Positions 1 through 8,555 of a DNA stretch of 64,000 bases are shown piece after piece (positions within the stretch are counted from its first letter, which is position 1; each line of letters starts with the position of its first letter). The stretch comes from an uncultured Alphaproteobacteria bacterium. GTDB taxonomy: Bacteria; Pseudomonadota; Alphaproteobacteria; RF32; CAG-239. The notes below the pieces were generated by a model, which worked only from the letters and a program-made list of their open reading frames with translations, was not told where the DNA came from and made no database searches. The stretch lies in NCBI GenBank assembly GCA_910576955.1, contig CAJTJB010000001.1, positions 124,001-188,000 on the forward strand, read 5' to 3'. The translations under genes were made by a program, and so were the position numbers.

Positions 1-414
1 TACCGTAAATGATTTTGCCGTTTCCGCTGCCGGAAGCGTTTCAACATAGCCGTTTGCTGCCGGTGTTACTTCTGCAGGTTCGCTGCGTTCTTCCGGCGCA
101 GTTTGAGCCGTTTCCGCAGTGTTATCCTCTGCCTTGCTTTGCTGCATTTGGCTATCCTGCCGGCTCTGACGGCGTTCATTGATATCGGTCACGATTTTGC
201 GGTAATGCTCGGCATATTGGCGATAAACTTCCATCTCAACATAATTGCCGCCGCTTTGCGCCTCTTTGGCAAGGTCATTGTACCGACGGATTAAATCCAA
301 CGCCGTACCGCTGATTTTACCGGCAATGCTGACGCTGTCAAATTTATAATTCAGGGTATAACCATTATTATTGTTGTTATTCCCATTACGAAATCTGTTA
401 TTTTGTTTTTTCAT
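1..414 (-). CDS. DUF4167 domain protein (3' end outside window)
   Basis: The ATG at 414-412 opens a frame that stays open to the window edge, so the C-terminus is missing. The protein starts MKKQNNRFRNGNNNNNNGYT, an Asn/Arg-rich disordered head, followed by about 60 residues matching DUF4167 (…GTALDLIRRYNDLAKEAQSGG…YRQYAEHYRKI…). An acidic, Gln/Ala/Pro-rich low-complexity tail follows. DUF4167 is an alphaproteobacterial family commonly found beside prfA-prmC, and prmC is the next gene upstream on this strand here. The family has no firmly known function; the basic Asn-rich head suggests nucleic-acid binding, which is inference. The 130 bases between it and prmC hold no gene I can support. Confidence 0.85.
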   Translation of the reverse strand, partial: MKKQNNRFRNGNNNNNNGYTLNYKFDSVSIAGKISGTALDLIRRYNDLAKEAQSGGNYVEMEVYRQYAEHYRKIVTDINERRQSRQDSQMQQSKAEDNTAETAQTAPEERSEPAEVTPAANGYVETLPAAETAKSFTV

Positions 415-544
415 ATATTCCTACACTCACAACAGAGCTTTTGCCCTGTTACCATTAACATTAAAAAAGGAAATCAAAATGCGCCTCTCATCCTGCGCAT
501 CAAATACAGAGCAGATATTAACGGCTAAAATTTATTTTTGCAAC

Positions 545-1354
545 TTATTTTTTTAATATCACACATCTGTTGATACCTGCAAGATCCGGCACGATTTTTT
601 GCGGCTTCAGTCCCGAGTTTGCAAAAATCTGCATTACGTCTTCTGCCTGATTGTACCCGACTTCCAATAAAATATAGCCTCCCTCTTTTAAGATTAAAGG
701 GGCAAAGGCTGCAATTTCACGATAACAGTTTAAGCCGTCAGTTCCACCATCCAAGGCTGTGAGCGGGTCATAATTTTTAACTTCCGGTTCTAACGTGCCT
801 ATTTCTTCGCTCGGGATATAAGGCGGGTTGGAAACAATTATCTCATATTGCCCTTTAATAAAATTCTGCTCTGTCCAGCTCTTATTGATAAATTGTGTTC
901 TGCTGTCGAGTTTCAGATTACGGGCATTTTCTGCGGCGATGTCGAGCGCTTTTGCAGATAAATCCACTCCCGTACCGCAGCAATGAGGACGCTCGGCTAG
1001 TAGCGATAACAGAATACAGCCCGAACCGGTGCCCAAATCCAATATCTGCCATTGTGCCGCAGCGGGAATATACGACAGGGCGCTTTCAACCAAAATCTCG
1101 GTATCCGGTCGCGGCGTCAAAACATTTTCATTCACTTTGAAGATGGATTTATAAAACTCCCTCTGCCCGATGATTTTATCCAACGGTTCGTTTTGCAAAC
1201 GACGGGCAAGCATATTCCGGGCTTGTTCCGTTTCTTCCAGGCTTATCTGCGGATAATCCGGCGCGGCGTGTTTTAAGATGATATCAGCCTCCAGCCGCGG
1301 CGAGGAAACGCGAGCGGCGATTAAGGCTTTAATCAGTTCTTCACGCAAATTCAT
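545..1354 (-). CDS. prmC: Peptide chain release factor N5-glutamine methyltransferase PrmC/HemK
   Basis: Methylates the glutamine of the GGQ motif in release factors RF1/RF2 using SAM, which is needed for efficient termination. A short helical N-terminal domain (residues 1-75) precedes a Rossmann methyltransferase domain with motif I DLGTGSGCILL near residue 105 and the diagnostic NPPY motif (IIVSNPPYIPSEE) near 175. Length 269 is normal. Its ATG shares one base with the TAA of rpoH (TAATG), so the two are probably translationally coupled, an unusual pairing with a sigma factor. DUF4167 follows downstream. Confidence 0.95.
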   Translation of the reverse strand: MNLREELIKALIAARVSSPRLEADIILKHAAPDYPQISLEETEQARNMLARRLQNEPLDKIIGQREFYKSIFKVNENVLTPRPDTEILVESALSYIPAAAQWQILDLGTGSGCILLSLLAERPHCCGTGVDLSAKALDIAAENARNLKLDSRTQFINKSWTEQNFIKGQYEIIVSNPPYIPSEEIGTLEPEVKNYDPLTALDGGTDGLNCYREIAAFAPLILKEGGYILLEVGYNQAEDVMQIFANSGLKPQKIVPDLAGINRCVILKK

Positions 1355-2250
1355 TAAGCTGCCATTTCTTTTTTGACTTCGGCAGAGAGCTTGTCAAACG
1401 CTTTCTTTTCTATCTGGCGGACGCGTTCGCGGCTGATGTTTAGGTGCGCGCCGACATCTTCCAGCGTGCTCGGCGTGTCGGTCAGCATACGGTTTTTAAT
1501 GATATATTGCTCGCGGGAATCGAGGCGTTGCAGGCAATTTGACAATATCTTTGCCTTATAGCGGTTTTCTTCGCGGCTTGCGAATTTTGCCTCAATATTC
1601 TCACGCGAATCGACAACCATATCGATTTTCTCGGCGCTGTCATCATCATCGCCGACAGTCACGTTTAAGGAAACATCGCCCCCCAGCCGGCGGTTCATTT
1701 CGGTTACGTCTTCTTCTTCCACCATCAGTTCACCGGCAATCTGCTTAACAACTTTCGGTTCGAGCTCCTTATTTTCATATAGCCCCAAACGCGCTTTAAT
1801 GCGGTTTAGATTATAAAAAAGTTTCTTTTGCGCAGCGACCGTGCCGATTTTGACAAGTGACCACGAACGGAGGATATAATCGTTTATTGCCGCTTTTATC
1901 CACCACATTGCATAAGTCGCCAGACGGACTTTCTTATCCATATCAAACTTTTTTACCGCCTGCATTAAGCCGATGTTTGCCTCGGATATCACATCTGCCA
2001 TCGGCAACCCGTAACGGCGGTAGGTCAGCGCGATTTTGGCTGCCAAGCGCAGGTGCGAGGTTATCAGCTTTTGGGCGGATACCAAATCGCCTTTGGTTTG
2101 AAAATCATATATCAGCTTTTTTTCTTCCTCTTCGGTCAAAACCGGAAAACGTTTGATACTGTCAAGGTATGAGTATAAGCCGTTTTCCTCAATTACCATA
2201 GGCAATTGGGGCTTTTGCTTAACAACGACTAAATTTTTGTTTTCGCTCAT
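1354..2250 (-). CDS. rpoH: Heat-shock sigma factor RpoH (sigma-32)
   Basis: Alternative sigma factor directing RNA polymerase to heat-shock promoters. Region 2 is clear (DVISEANIGLMQAVKKFD, then RLATYAMWWIKAAINDYILRSWSLV) and is followed by the VKIGTVAAQKKLFYNLNRIK stretch typical of RpoH. Region 4 ends with an HTH (LEDVGAHLNISRERVRQIE). A longer frame could start at a TTG at 2265, but the ATG at 2250 has AGGA seven bases upstream and gives MSENKNLV, so I use it (298 aa). It follows a secreted protein gene and asnS on the same strand and is coupled to prmC. Confidence 0.95.
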   Translation of the reverse strand: MSENKNLVVVKQKPQLPMVIEENGLYSYLDSIKRFPVLTEEEEKKLIYDFQTKGDLVSAQKLITSHLRLAAKIALTYRRYGLPMADVISEANIGLMQAVKKFDMDKKVRLATYAMWWIKAAINDYILRSWSLVKIGTVAAQKKLFYNLNRIKARLGLYENKELEPKVVKQIAGELMVEEEDVTEMNRRLGGDVSLNVTVGDDDDSAEKIDMVVDSRENIEAKFASREENRYKAKILSNCLQRLDSREQYIIKNRMLTDTPSTLEDVGAHLNISRERVRQIEKKAFDKLSAEVKKEMAA

Positions 2251-2272
2251 ACTCTTTCCTAACAACGGTTAT

Positions 2273-2845
2273 TTAGGGTGCGACAACGGGATTGTCAAGC
2301 TCGGGCCGGTATTCAAAAACATTTTTGGCAGCAAGCGGCTTTCTATCCAGATTAAGAACGTGCACTTTATAGCCTTTTTCAGACGGATAAACCAACAGGT
2401 AAATATCACCGTAGAGTTTATTGGCGGCTTGTTTTTTGCATAAACGCATATTTTCTTCCGGCACATTATGATTTATCTGCAAATCCATAATTTCATCCGA
2501 CACGGGGCTTGTGGCGGCGGTTTTGTAGTTGGCAATATTTTCAGTGGTAAAATTTTCCATATTGTTTAAGAGCAGCTGCCGGCGGCGGCGAAACAAGACG
2601 CCTTTATTATCGCTCTTGTCAAAAAAAGCCGTGATGTATTCTTGGGTTTTTGCCATCAGCGTTTTATCGTTGCAGGCGGGAACGGGCAGAATTTCTTTTT
2701 CCACCGTGTACACCACCGGCGCGACGGTTTCCGGCTCTGCCGGCGTGCTGACTTGTTCAAGCACATTTTCTGCCGCAGGCTTTTCTTCAGCACCGGCTGA
2801 AACAGCGGATAACAGAAACAGGCTTAAAAACCAAAAAATTTTCAC
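2273..2845 (-). CDS. Hypothetical secreted protein
   Basis: 190 aa, family not recognised. Residues 1-19 form a Sec signal peptide (MKIFWFLSLFLLSAVSAGA) with an AxA-like cleavage site. A Pro/Glu/Val-rich linker follows, then a mixed alpha/beta region with KTQEYITAFF and a basic RRRRQLLL patch. Two cysteines in the mature part (in VPACNDK and RLCKKQ) could form a disulfide. It lies 12 bases after asnS and about 20 before rpoH on the same strand, so co-transcription is likely. Periplasmic location is inferred from the signal peptide only. Confidence 0.7.
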   Translation of the reverse strand: MKIFWFLSLFLLSAVSAGAEEKPAAENVLEQVSTPAEPETVAPVVYTVEKEILPVPACNDKTLMAKTQEYITAFFDKSDNKGVLFRRRRQLLLNNMENFTTENIANYKTAATSPVSDEIMDLQINHNVPEENMRLCKKQAANKLYGDIYLLVYPSEKGYKVHVLNLDRKPLAAKNVFEYRPELDNPVVAP

Positions 2846-2856
2846 GGCATTTACTC

Positions 2857-4245
2857 CTAAAAGTTTAAGGATTTCGGCGTTCTCGGGAACGGAATAACGT
2901 CGCGGATGTTGGCAATGCCGGTCAAGAGCATCATCATCCGCTCAAACCCCAACCCGAAACCGGCGTGCGGTACAGAACCGTATTTGCGAGAATCGAGATA
3001 CCACGAATAGCTTTCAAGCTCCATACCTAATTCTTTAATACGGTTTTGCAAGAGGTCATAACGTTCTTCACGCTGCGAACCGCCGATTAACTCGCCAATT
3101 CTCGGAACAAGCACGTCCATGGCGGCAACGGTTTTATTATCGTCATTCATCCGCATATAAAACGCTTTGATTTCTTTCGGGTAATCACGGACAATTACCG
3201 GACGCTTAAAGTGCTCTTCCGCCAAAAAGCGCTCGTGCTCGGTTTGCATATCAATTCCGTATTCGGGAGCGTATTCAAACTTTTTGCCGGACTTTTTCAT
3301 AATCTCAATCGCCTCGGTGTAGGTGATACGCGCAAAGCTGTTGTTTTTAATGTTGTTTAGCGTATCCATTAAAGTCGGGTCAACAAATTTTGCAAAAAGC
3401 TCAATATCATCGGCGCATTTTTCCATTACCTCGGTCACGCAGAAACGTACCATATCTTCTGCCAAATCCATATCATCGTGAATATCGGCAAAAGCCATCT
3501 CGGGCTCAATCATCCAGAACTCGGCAGCATGGCGCGCCGTATTGGAGTTTTCGGCACGGAAAGTCGGACCGAAAGTATAAATATCTCCCAAAGCGCAAGC
3601 ATACATCTCGCCGTTTAACTGACCGGACACGGTTAAGTGCGCGGGTTTGCCGAAAAAGTCTTGACTGTAATCTATTTCGCCGTTTGGCAATTTGGGCGGA
3701 TTTTTCATATCCAGCGTTGTCACCTGAAACATCTCCCCGGCCCCTTCGCAGTCCGAACCGGTGATAATCGGGGTATGGACATATGCAAAGCCGCGCTCTT
3801 GGAAAAACTTATGGATAGCATAAGACAACGCGGAACGGACACGGAAAGCCGCCGCATATTTGTTAGCTCTCGGGCGGAGATGGGCGATGGACCGCAGATA
3901 TTCGTCGGTATGTTTTTTCTTTTGAATCGGGAAATCTTCCGGTGCGAGACTGTAAATTTCGATACTGTCGGCAACAACCTCATATTTTTGGTTGCCGCCC
4001 TGCGACTCGACCAAAGCGCCTTTGACAGCAATTGAAGAACCGGTGCTTAATGCTTTAACGTCATTATAATTGGGGAGATTATTATGCGCTATGATTTGCA
4101 GATTTTTTAAGCTTGAACCGTCGTTTAATTCGATAAATGAGAAGTCTTTGGCGTCACGGCGGGTTCTGACCCAGCCTTTTGCCAAAACTTCGGGCTGTGT
4201 GGTTTCGGATTTAAGTAACTCAACTATTTTCGTTCTTTTTAACAT
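2857..4245 (-). CDS. asnS: Asparaginyl-tRNA synthetase
   Basis: Charges tRNA-Asn with asparagine. An N-terminal OB-fold anticodon-binding domain (residues 1-110, GWVRTRRDAKDFSFIELNDG) precedes a class II catalytic core: motif 2 FRAENSNTARHAAEF with the EPEM continuation and motif 3 GFGLGFERMMML near the C-terminus. Length 462 is typical. A separate aspS lies at 33667, so this genome probably charges tRNA-Asn directly, at least in part. A tRNA-Asn(GTT) gene is in the window at 47541. The gene heads a same-strand run that continues to prmC. Confidence 0.96.
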   Translation of the reverse strand: MLKRTKIVELLKSETTQPEVLAKGWVRTRRDAKDFSFIELNDGSSLKNLQIIAHNNLPNYNDVKALSTGSSIAVKGALVESQGGNQKYEVVADSIEIYSLAPEDFPIQKKKHTDEYLRSIAHLRPRANKYAAAFRVRSALSYAIHKFFQERGFAYVHTPIITGSDCEGAGEMFQVTTLDMKNPPKLPNGEIDYSQDFFGKPAHLTVSGQLNGEMYACALGDIYTFGPTFRAENSNTARHAAEFWMIEPEMAFADIHDDMDLAEDMVRFCVTEVMEKCADDIELFAKFVDPTLMDTLNNIKNNSFARITYTEAIEIMKKSGKKFEYAPEYGIDMQTEHERFLAEEHFKRPVIVRDYPKEIKAFYMRMNDDNKTVAAMDVLVPRIGELIGGSQREERYDLLQNRIKELGMELESYSWYLDSRKYGSVPHAGFGLGFERMMMLLTGIANIRDVIPFPRTPKSLNF

Positions 4246-4355
4246 TTTAAATAATTCCCCATTGATTAAATGTTGTTTTTAAAGCAAAAGGGAGTTTAGA
4301 ACGTTTTGTTTTAAAAGTAAATAGATTTGTCATACCGAACAAAATTTATTTACAC

Positions 4356-4394
4356 ATAAAAAAACAACATCTGCCTTTTAGGGGGAGATGTTGT
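4356..4394 (-). terminator. Intrinsic terminator after small ORF
   Basis: On the minus strand a 9-bp stem ACAACATCT/AGATGTTGT (arms 4386-4394 and 4364-4372) is followed by a run of seven or more T. It would end a transcript carrying the 36-codon ORF at 4414-4524. Confidence 0.8.
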
Positions 4395-4413
4395 CTGTTT
4401 TTGAAGTTAAAAA

Positions 4414-4524
4414 CTATTTTTTGAACATTCGGTTCTGCTCAAGCAGTGATTTACCGACAAGAGCAATGGCTATAATTGAACCTATGGCAGAAATCAAAAA
4501 TGAAATTGTTAATAAAGCTTCCAT
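4414..4524 (-). CDS. Small single-span membrane protein, 36 aa
   Basis: ATG at 4524, TAG at 4414. The product is one hydrophobic helix (EALLTISFLISAIGSIIAIA) with a short polar basic tail ending RMFKK, the shape of a bacterial small membrane protein. A clear intrinsic terminator lies 20 bases past the stop, and a hairpin (4541-4570) lies just upstream. No good Shine-Dalgarno precedes the ATG. It is not recognised as a named family and sits alone between the asnS run and the gene at 4600. Coding status is inferred from hydrophobic pattern and terminator only. Confidence 0.5.
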   Translation of the reverse strand: MEALLTISFLISAIGSIIAIALVGKSLLEQNRMFKK

Positions 4525-4540
4525 AAAAAATAATATTTAA

Positions 4541-4570
4541 ATGATACATTTTAGGATTTTATTGTATCAT
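4541..4570 (-). terminator. Possible weak terminator or hairpin
   Basis: Arms ATGATACA (4563-4570, minus sense) and TGTATCAT (4541-4548) form an 8-bp stem, followed on the minus strand by an AT-rich stretch with a T run only after about 10 bases. It could end the transcript of the gene at 4600-5751. Confidence 0.35.
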
Positions 4571-4599
4571 ATTTTCAGGGTTCTGTCAATATGAACCGG

Positions 4600-5751
4600 T
4601 TATTTTTCTTTGCCGTGGTGTTGTGCAAGCCATTCTGTAACATTAAACGCTTTGCTTGCCGGTGTCATTGTGCGCCACGCCTTCTCGGCATACATCTGAT
4701 AATATGCGGCATCCTGCCGATTTTCGGCAGTTTGTTCGGCTTTTTTGAGCCATATCACGGCTTTATGCAAATCCGAGAGATTTGTGTCGTGAATTTTCAG
4801 ATTATCCAGACAGACAATTGCTCCGGTTATTTCCGACATTCTTTTTATCACAAACGATTTGACCTTTTCGTCGGACGTGTTCAGGCACAGGCATTGCTGC
4901 GAATGGCTGATACGGTGTACTAAAAGCGGCGCTGTTGTTCCATCCGGCAAGGTGACGCTGTTTAACGCGGGCTTTTTATAAATATGCGCAAACCACTCGA
5001 CCAGTTTTGGGGAGGCATCTCTTTTTGTCATACCGCCATCCAGATTTGGTACGCCGTGGAAAATACGCGCGCATTCGCGGGCGGTCATTTCCGTTTTTTG
5101 CCGTTCGGGCGGCGTTACAGCGTTTTCTTTTTCTTGGCAATATGTGCAACCGGCATAATCTGCAAACGCGGATAACACTTCGGTACGGTGCTCTGATGTG
5201 TTTAAGCACAAAAAATTCCAGTTATTTACGCTCAAGCGCTCAACAACAATCGGGATATCTTTGCCGTCTGTGGTGTGGCATACGTTTGCGGCGGGGGTGT
5301 TATGCAGCTCCTCAAACAATTCGTTTAAGCGTTCCTGCTTGCGGAAATCCGACACTTTTTCGCCCTCTACGGTGACATTATCCATTAAATGCTTGATGTC
5401 GCTAACGATTAACTCTCCTTCTCTTTTCGGCTCGGGACGCGTCAGCTTGCAGGTGATGTTCATTTTTTCGGCAAACACCTGCAGAATTTCCTCCGCGGGC
5501 GCTGACGAGGTGTTAAAATAGCAAAATTCGCCGCGCTTGGGATGGCGTTTGGCAATAACGAGCGGCACGGTTTCACCGTTTGACAAAGTGCAGTTATTAT
5601 CTTCGGGGTGTTTGTAGTACAACTCCCGCATCATATACATCAATTTGGTGCGTTTGGCAGATTTGGTCAGTTTCTGACCGTTTTCATCACAGATATTATC
5701 AAAATATTTATCGGTATCGTTAGATTTCAAATCTTCGGTAATGTTAAGCAT
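4600..5751 (-). CDS. Unknown protein with three internal repeats
   Basis: 383 aa, no recognised family. Three copies of a roughly 50-residue unit are visible: one beginning NNCTLSNGETVPLVIAKR, one beginning ANVCHTTDGKDIPIVVER and one beginning LNSVTLPDGTTAPLLVHR. Each continues through a conserved aromatic/Cys-(L)NTS motif (CYFNTS, CLNTSEH, CLNTSDE) and ends in an amphipathic helix and TCKL/YCQE/IVCL. A polar helical linker separates the units and a helical tail (RQDAAYYQMYAEKAWRTM) closes the protein. No signal peptide or membrane span, so it is probably cytoplasmic. It may be monocistronic: about 75 bases separate it from the small ORF downstream and about 85 from the gene upstream. Confidence 0.75.
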   Translation of the reverse strand: MLNITEDLKSNDTDKYFDNICDENGQKLTKSAKRTKLMYMMRELYYKHPEDNNCTLSNGETVPLVIAKRHPKRGEFCYFNTSSAPAEEILQVFAEKMNITCKLTRPEPKREGELIVSDIKHLMDNVTVEGEKVSDFRKQERLNELFEELHNTPAANVCHTTDGKDIPIVVERLSVNNWNFLCLNTSEHRTEVLSAFADYAGCTYCQEKENAVTPPERQKTEMTARECARIFHGVPNLDGGMTKRDASPKLVEWFAHIYKKPALNSVTLPDGTTAPLLVHRISHSQQCLCLNTSDEKVKSFVIKRMSEITGAIVCLDNLKIHDTNLSDLHKAVIWLKKAEQTAENRQDAAYYQMYAEKAWRTMTPASKAFNVTEWLAQHHGKEK

Positions 5752-5811
5752 TGCAGCCTCTTGTTTGTTTAAATATGCGCCAATATACTACAAAAATCGC
5801 ACTTATGCAAC

Positions 5812-5833
5812 AAAAAAGAGCGCCGAGGCGCCC
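5812..5833 (-). terminator. Intrinsic terminator
   Basis: Minus-strand hairpin GGGCGCC-TC-GGCGCTC followed by TTTTTTG, four bases after the stop of the membrane protein at 5838-6173. Confidence 0.8.
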
Positions 5834-5837
5834 TTTG

Positions 5838-6173
5838 CTACCACATATAGCGCATTAACTGTATGAGGTATGCATAAACTACAAACGCTATAATTTTATA
5901 CAAAAGCGCTATGGTCATCAGCGAGCCACCGACAATCAGCAGCTGAATGAGCACCGCCGCCACAACGGCGATACCAAGCATTATCAGCCAATAATGCTTT
6001 TGTTTGGACAGCAACAGCGAGGTGATGACTGCGGCAAGCGAGAGATACAGCCCGCACATTTGGGCAAAAACGTTTGATACTTCGCGCGTTACCGGTGAAA
6101 AGCCCGCCACGAACGACGCCATAATGATAATGACTGCGGCAATAAAAATCATAAAACAAGTTTTTCTGGACAT
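5838..6173 (-). CDS. Small four-span membrane protein
   Basis: 111 aa with four hydrophobic segments (around residues 6-25, 38-58, 62-82 and 86-107) and short polar loops. No recognised family or catalytic motif. ATG at 6173; it lies 24 bases after the methyltransferase gene on the same strand and ends at a strong terminator, so the two probably form a small transcription unit. Function unknown. Confidence 0.65.
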   Translation of the reverse strand: MSRKTCFMIFIAAVIIIMASFVAGFSPVTREVSNVFAQMCGLYLSLAAVITSLLLSKQKHYWLIMLGIAVVAAVLIQLLIVGGSLMTIALLYKIIAFVVYAYLIQLMRYMW

Positions 6174-6196
6174 TGGTTTGATTCCTTTCGTTCAAT

Positions 6197-6889
6197 TTAG
6201 ATTAAGTACTTCGGGTGTTTTTTCGGTGCGGGTTTTAGCATTGGTGCGCCGGCGGGATGATGCGGGGCTTTCTTTTTGAGCGGCGGATGTTTTTTGGGGT
6301 GCGGCTCGGGGTGATGCGGTTTTCTATATACAAAAACCTTTTCCGGCACACCGTAAATGGAGGACTGGATTTGCTTGACTTCTTCCAAGTGACCGAGCGG
6401 GAACATCTCGGAAATAACCACGCAATCTGGTTTGATTTCTTCAGCAAGTTTTTTACCCAAGGGTTCGCCGGTGACTTTTAAGACATAACACATAATCAAA
6501 TCCATATCGGCGTGCGAGGTTTTCATATAATCGCCCTGCACAAATTTGAGGTTTTTCAGCCCCGCACCTTTGATTTTGCCCATTGTCAGCGGGACAGCAT
6601 CCCACTCCAAACCGATAAACTCGTGCTCGGGAAACTCTTTGGCAAGCGGGATGAGCAATGCGCCGCTGCCGCAACCGAGGTCAGTCACTTTCAGCGGGCG
6701 TTTGGCTTTTTTTAACACCTCGCGGGCTTCGTTTAGCATATCTTCTTTGATTTTGCCGTATGTGGATACGAACGGTCCGTATTTGCCGCAGCCGCAGCGG
6801 ATGTATGAATATACCTGATACAATAAGTAAACGATTGCGCCAAAACCGACAAGCAAGGCGAAAACCACGAGGATACCGTTACAGCACAT
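6197..6889 (-). CDS. Membrane-anchored class I SAM methyltransferase-like protein
   Basis: 230 aa. Residues 3-27 form a membrane anchor with CC and CGCGKYG cysteine motifs nearby. The cytoplasmic part has methyltransferase motif I (VTDLGCGSGALLIPLA), an acidic end of beta-2 (FIGLEWDAV) and motif II-like GDYMKTSHADMDLIMCY. The last 40 residues are an unusual Pro/His/Lys-rich tail (PHHPEPHPKKHPPLKKKAP). The substrate cannot be read from the sequence. Such truncated methyltransferases often act on lipids or quinone-like small molecules, but this is only a possibility. It is followed by a small membrane protein and is divergent from the sirtuin gene. Confidence 0.75.
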   Translation of the reverse strand: MCCNGILVVFALLVGFGAIVYLLYQVYSYIRCGCGKYGPFVSTYGKIKEDMLNEAREVLKKAKRPLKVTDLGCGSGALLIPLAKEFPEHEFIGLEWDAVPLTMGKIKGAGLKNLKFVQGDYMKTSHADMDLIMCYVLKVTGEPLGKKLAEEIKPDCVVISEMFPLGHLEEVKQIQSSIYGVPEKVFVYRKPHHPEPHPKKHPPLKKKAPHHPAGAPMLKPAPKKHPKYLI

Positions 6890-6982
6890 AATTTATTCTC
6901 CTGATATATAAAACGGTTGCGGAAATCTTATTTTGTGATACATATATCTTAAATTGTTTAAGAAAAGATTTAAGAGGGTAAA

Positions 6983-7705
6983 ATGCGGGAAAAATATAAA
7001 AAAATCGTGTTTCTGACGGGGGCGGGGATTTCCGCCGAATCGGGGCTTGCAACATTCCGAAGCGAAAACGGACTGTGGAACAACCATCGTGTGGAAGACG
7101 TGGCAACGATTGAGGCATATTGGCGCAATCAGGATTATGTGCACGATTTTTATAACAATATGAAGCCCGAACTATGGAACGCCAAGCCGAACGCCGGGCA
7201 TTTGGCGATTACAAAACTGCAACAGGAATATCCGGCGGATGTGCACATTATTACGCAAAACGTGGATACGCTGCACGAAAAAGCCAAGAGCAAAAACGTG
7301 CACCATATTCACGGGCAGATTAACCAAGCGGTTTGTATGAACTGCGGGCAAGTTTTGGACACTTGGGGAGATGTGACGTCCGAAACCGTATGCGCAAGCT
7401 GCGGCGTTCAGGGGATGATGAAACCGAATATTGTCTTTTTCGGCGAGAATTTGCTTTGTATGGATGTGGTGGAAGAGCTGCTGTGCAAGGCGGATTTGTT
7501 TGTGTCAGTCGGCACATCGGGCGTAGTGTTTCCAGCGGCGGGTTTTGTGCAGACGGCAAAATATTATGGCGCGGATACGATAGAATTTAACCTTGAGCCT
7601 ACTTCCAACAACTTTTATTTTGATAAGCACGTTATGGGCAAGGCGGGAGATACTTTGCCAAAGTTTGTGGATGAGCTGCTTGCAAAGGTCAAAGGCAATT
7701 GTTAG
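6983..7705 (+). CDS. cobB: NAD-dependent protein deacylase, Sir2 family
   Basis: Removes acyl groups from lysine using NAD+. Motifs in order: GAGISAESGLATFR (NAD binding), QNVDTLHEKA, catalytic HIHG, two zinc pairs CMNCG and CASCG, then MKPNIVFFGEN. Length 240 is typical of bacterial sirtuins. In E. coli CobB and SIRT5 a Tyr-x-x-Arg pair binds succinyl-lysine; here the region reads FYNNMKPEL, so the Tyr (57) is kept but the Arg position is Met60, which may shift acyl preference (inference). Its 3' end overlaps the convergent GT2 gene by 17 bases. Confidence 0.93.
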   Translation: MREKYKKIVFLTGAGISAESGLATFRSENGLWNNHRVEDVATIEAYWRNQDYVHDFYNNMKPELWNAKPNAGHLAITKLQQEYPADVHIITQNVDTLHEKAKSKNVHHIHGQINQAVCMNCGQVLDTWGDVTSETVCASCGVQGMMKPNIVFFGENLLCMDVVEELLCKADLFVSVGTSGVVFPAAGFVQTAKYYGADTIEFNLEPTSNNFYFDKHVMGKAGDTLPKFVDELLAKVKGNC

Positions 7706-8552
7706 CCTGTAATAAAGCTTGCAAATAATCGTCTGACACAATATGTTTCGGGGCAATCATTTTTAGTTTGTCGCAGGCGTCTGCCTCATAAAATACGGTC
7801 GGGGCTGCGGGAGAAAAATAACTTCCGACCATTTTACGTATCGGGGCGTTGGCGTCTTCATAGTTTACGCCGTAGTGTTTTTCGCTTGCACCGTTTCGGT
7901 TTAAGACATCATCGGAGATTGCGGCAAATTTTGCGTCGGCAAACAGCATTTTCAGCCAAAACTCCCAGTCTTCGGAGGCTTTTAATTGCTCATTATAGCG
8001 GAGATTATTTTTAACAGCAAAATTGCGGCGATACATTATATTGGCATTGCCGACATTATTATATTGAATGAGTCCTGCGGCGATGTCATTATGCATAACC
8101 GGAATACGGGGAAGCGCGGTTATCTGTCCGGCAACGGCGGTTATTTCAGGGTGCGTTTCGAGGTATTTGACCTGCTTTTGCATCCGCTCGGGCAGGCTCG
8201 TGTCATCATCATCCATAATCATTATATATTTGCCGCGGGCAAGTGTTGCAGCCCGGTTGCGGGAATAGGCTATTCCCTTGTTTTCCGCATTTTTATAATA
8301 GCGGATGCGCGAGTCTTGATATTTGGCAATTACCGCGTCCGTATTATCCGGCGAACCGTCATTTAAGATAATAAATTCGAAATCCGTATATGTCTGTGCC
8401 AAAATGCTCTCTATGGCTTGGGGCAGCATATCCGCGCGCTTATAGGTCAACATAACAACGGATACCATTGGGGAATTTGCCCGCCGGTATCCGTAAATCA
8501 GTGCGGAAACGGCAATCAAAATTGCAACGATTGCCCAAACGTAACGTTTCAT
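7689..8552 (-). CDS. Membrane-anchored glycosyltransferase family 2
   Basis: 287 aa. An N-terminal membrane anchor (residues 3-23) is followed by a GT-A fold: SVVMLTYKRADMLPQAIESIL, the nucleotide-binding ILNDGSPDN and a metal-binding MIMDDDD (DXD) motif near residue 116, with an acceptor-side EDWEFW further on. It transfers an unknown sugar, probably onto a cell-envelope glycan. The next gene on the strand (8556) starts upstream and ends 3 bases before this gene's ATG, so the lipoprotein and this gene may be co-transcribed. Confidence 0.88.
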   Translation of the reverse strand: MKRYVWAIVAILIAVSALIYGYRRANSPMVSVVMLTYKRADMLPQAIESILAQTYTDFEFIILNDGSPDNTDAVIAKYQDSRIRYYKNAENKGIAYSRNRAATLARGKYIMIMDDDDTSLPERMQKQVKYLETHPEITAVAGQITALPRIPVMHNDIAAGLIQYNNVGNANIMYRRNFAVKNNLRYNEQLKASEDWEFWLKMLFADAKFAAISDDVLNRNGASEKHYGVNYEDANAPIRKMVGSYFSPAAPTVFYEADACDKLKMIAPKHIVSDDYLQALLQANNCL

Positions 8553-8555
8553 TTT

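Noticed and set aside
2251..2265. TTG start for rpoH five codons upstream
   Set aside because: The ATG at 2250 has AGGA at proper spacing; the TTG has none.
3720..4031. Antisense frames inside asnS
   Set aside because: Shadow frames of a highly conserved gene, without starts or homology-like features.
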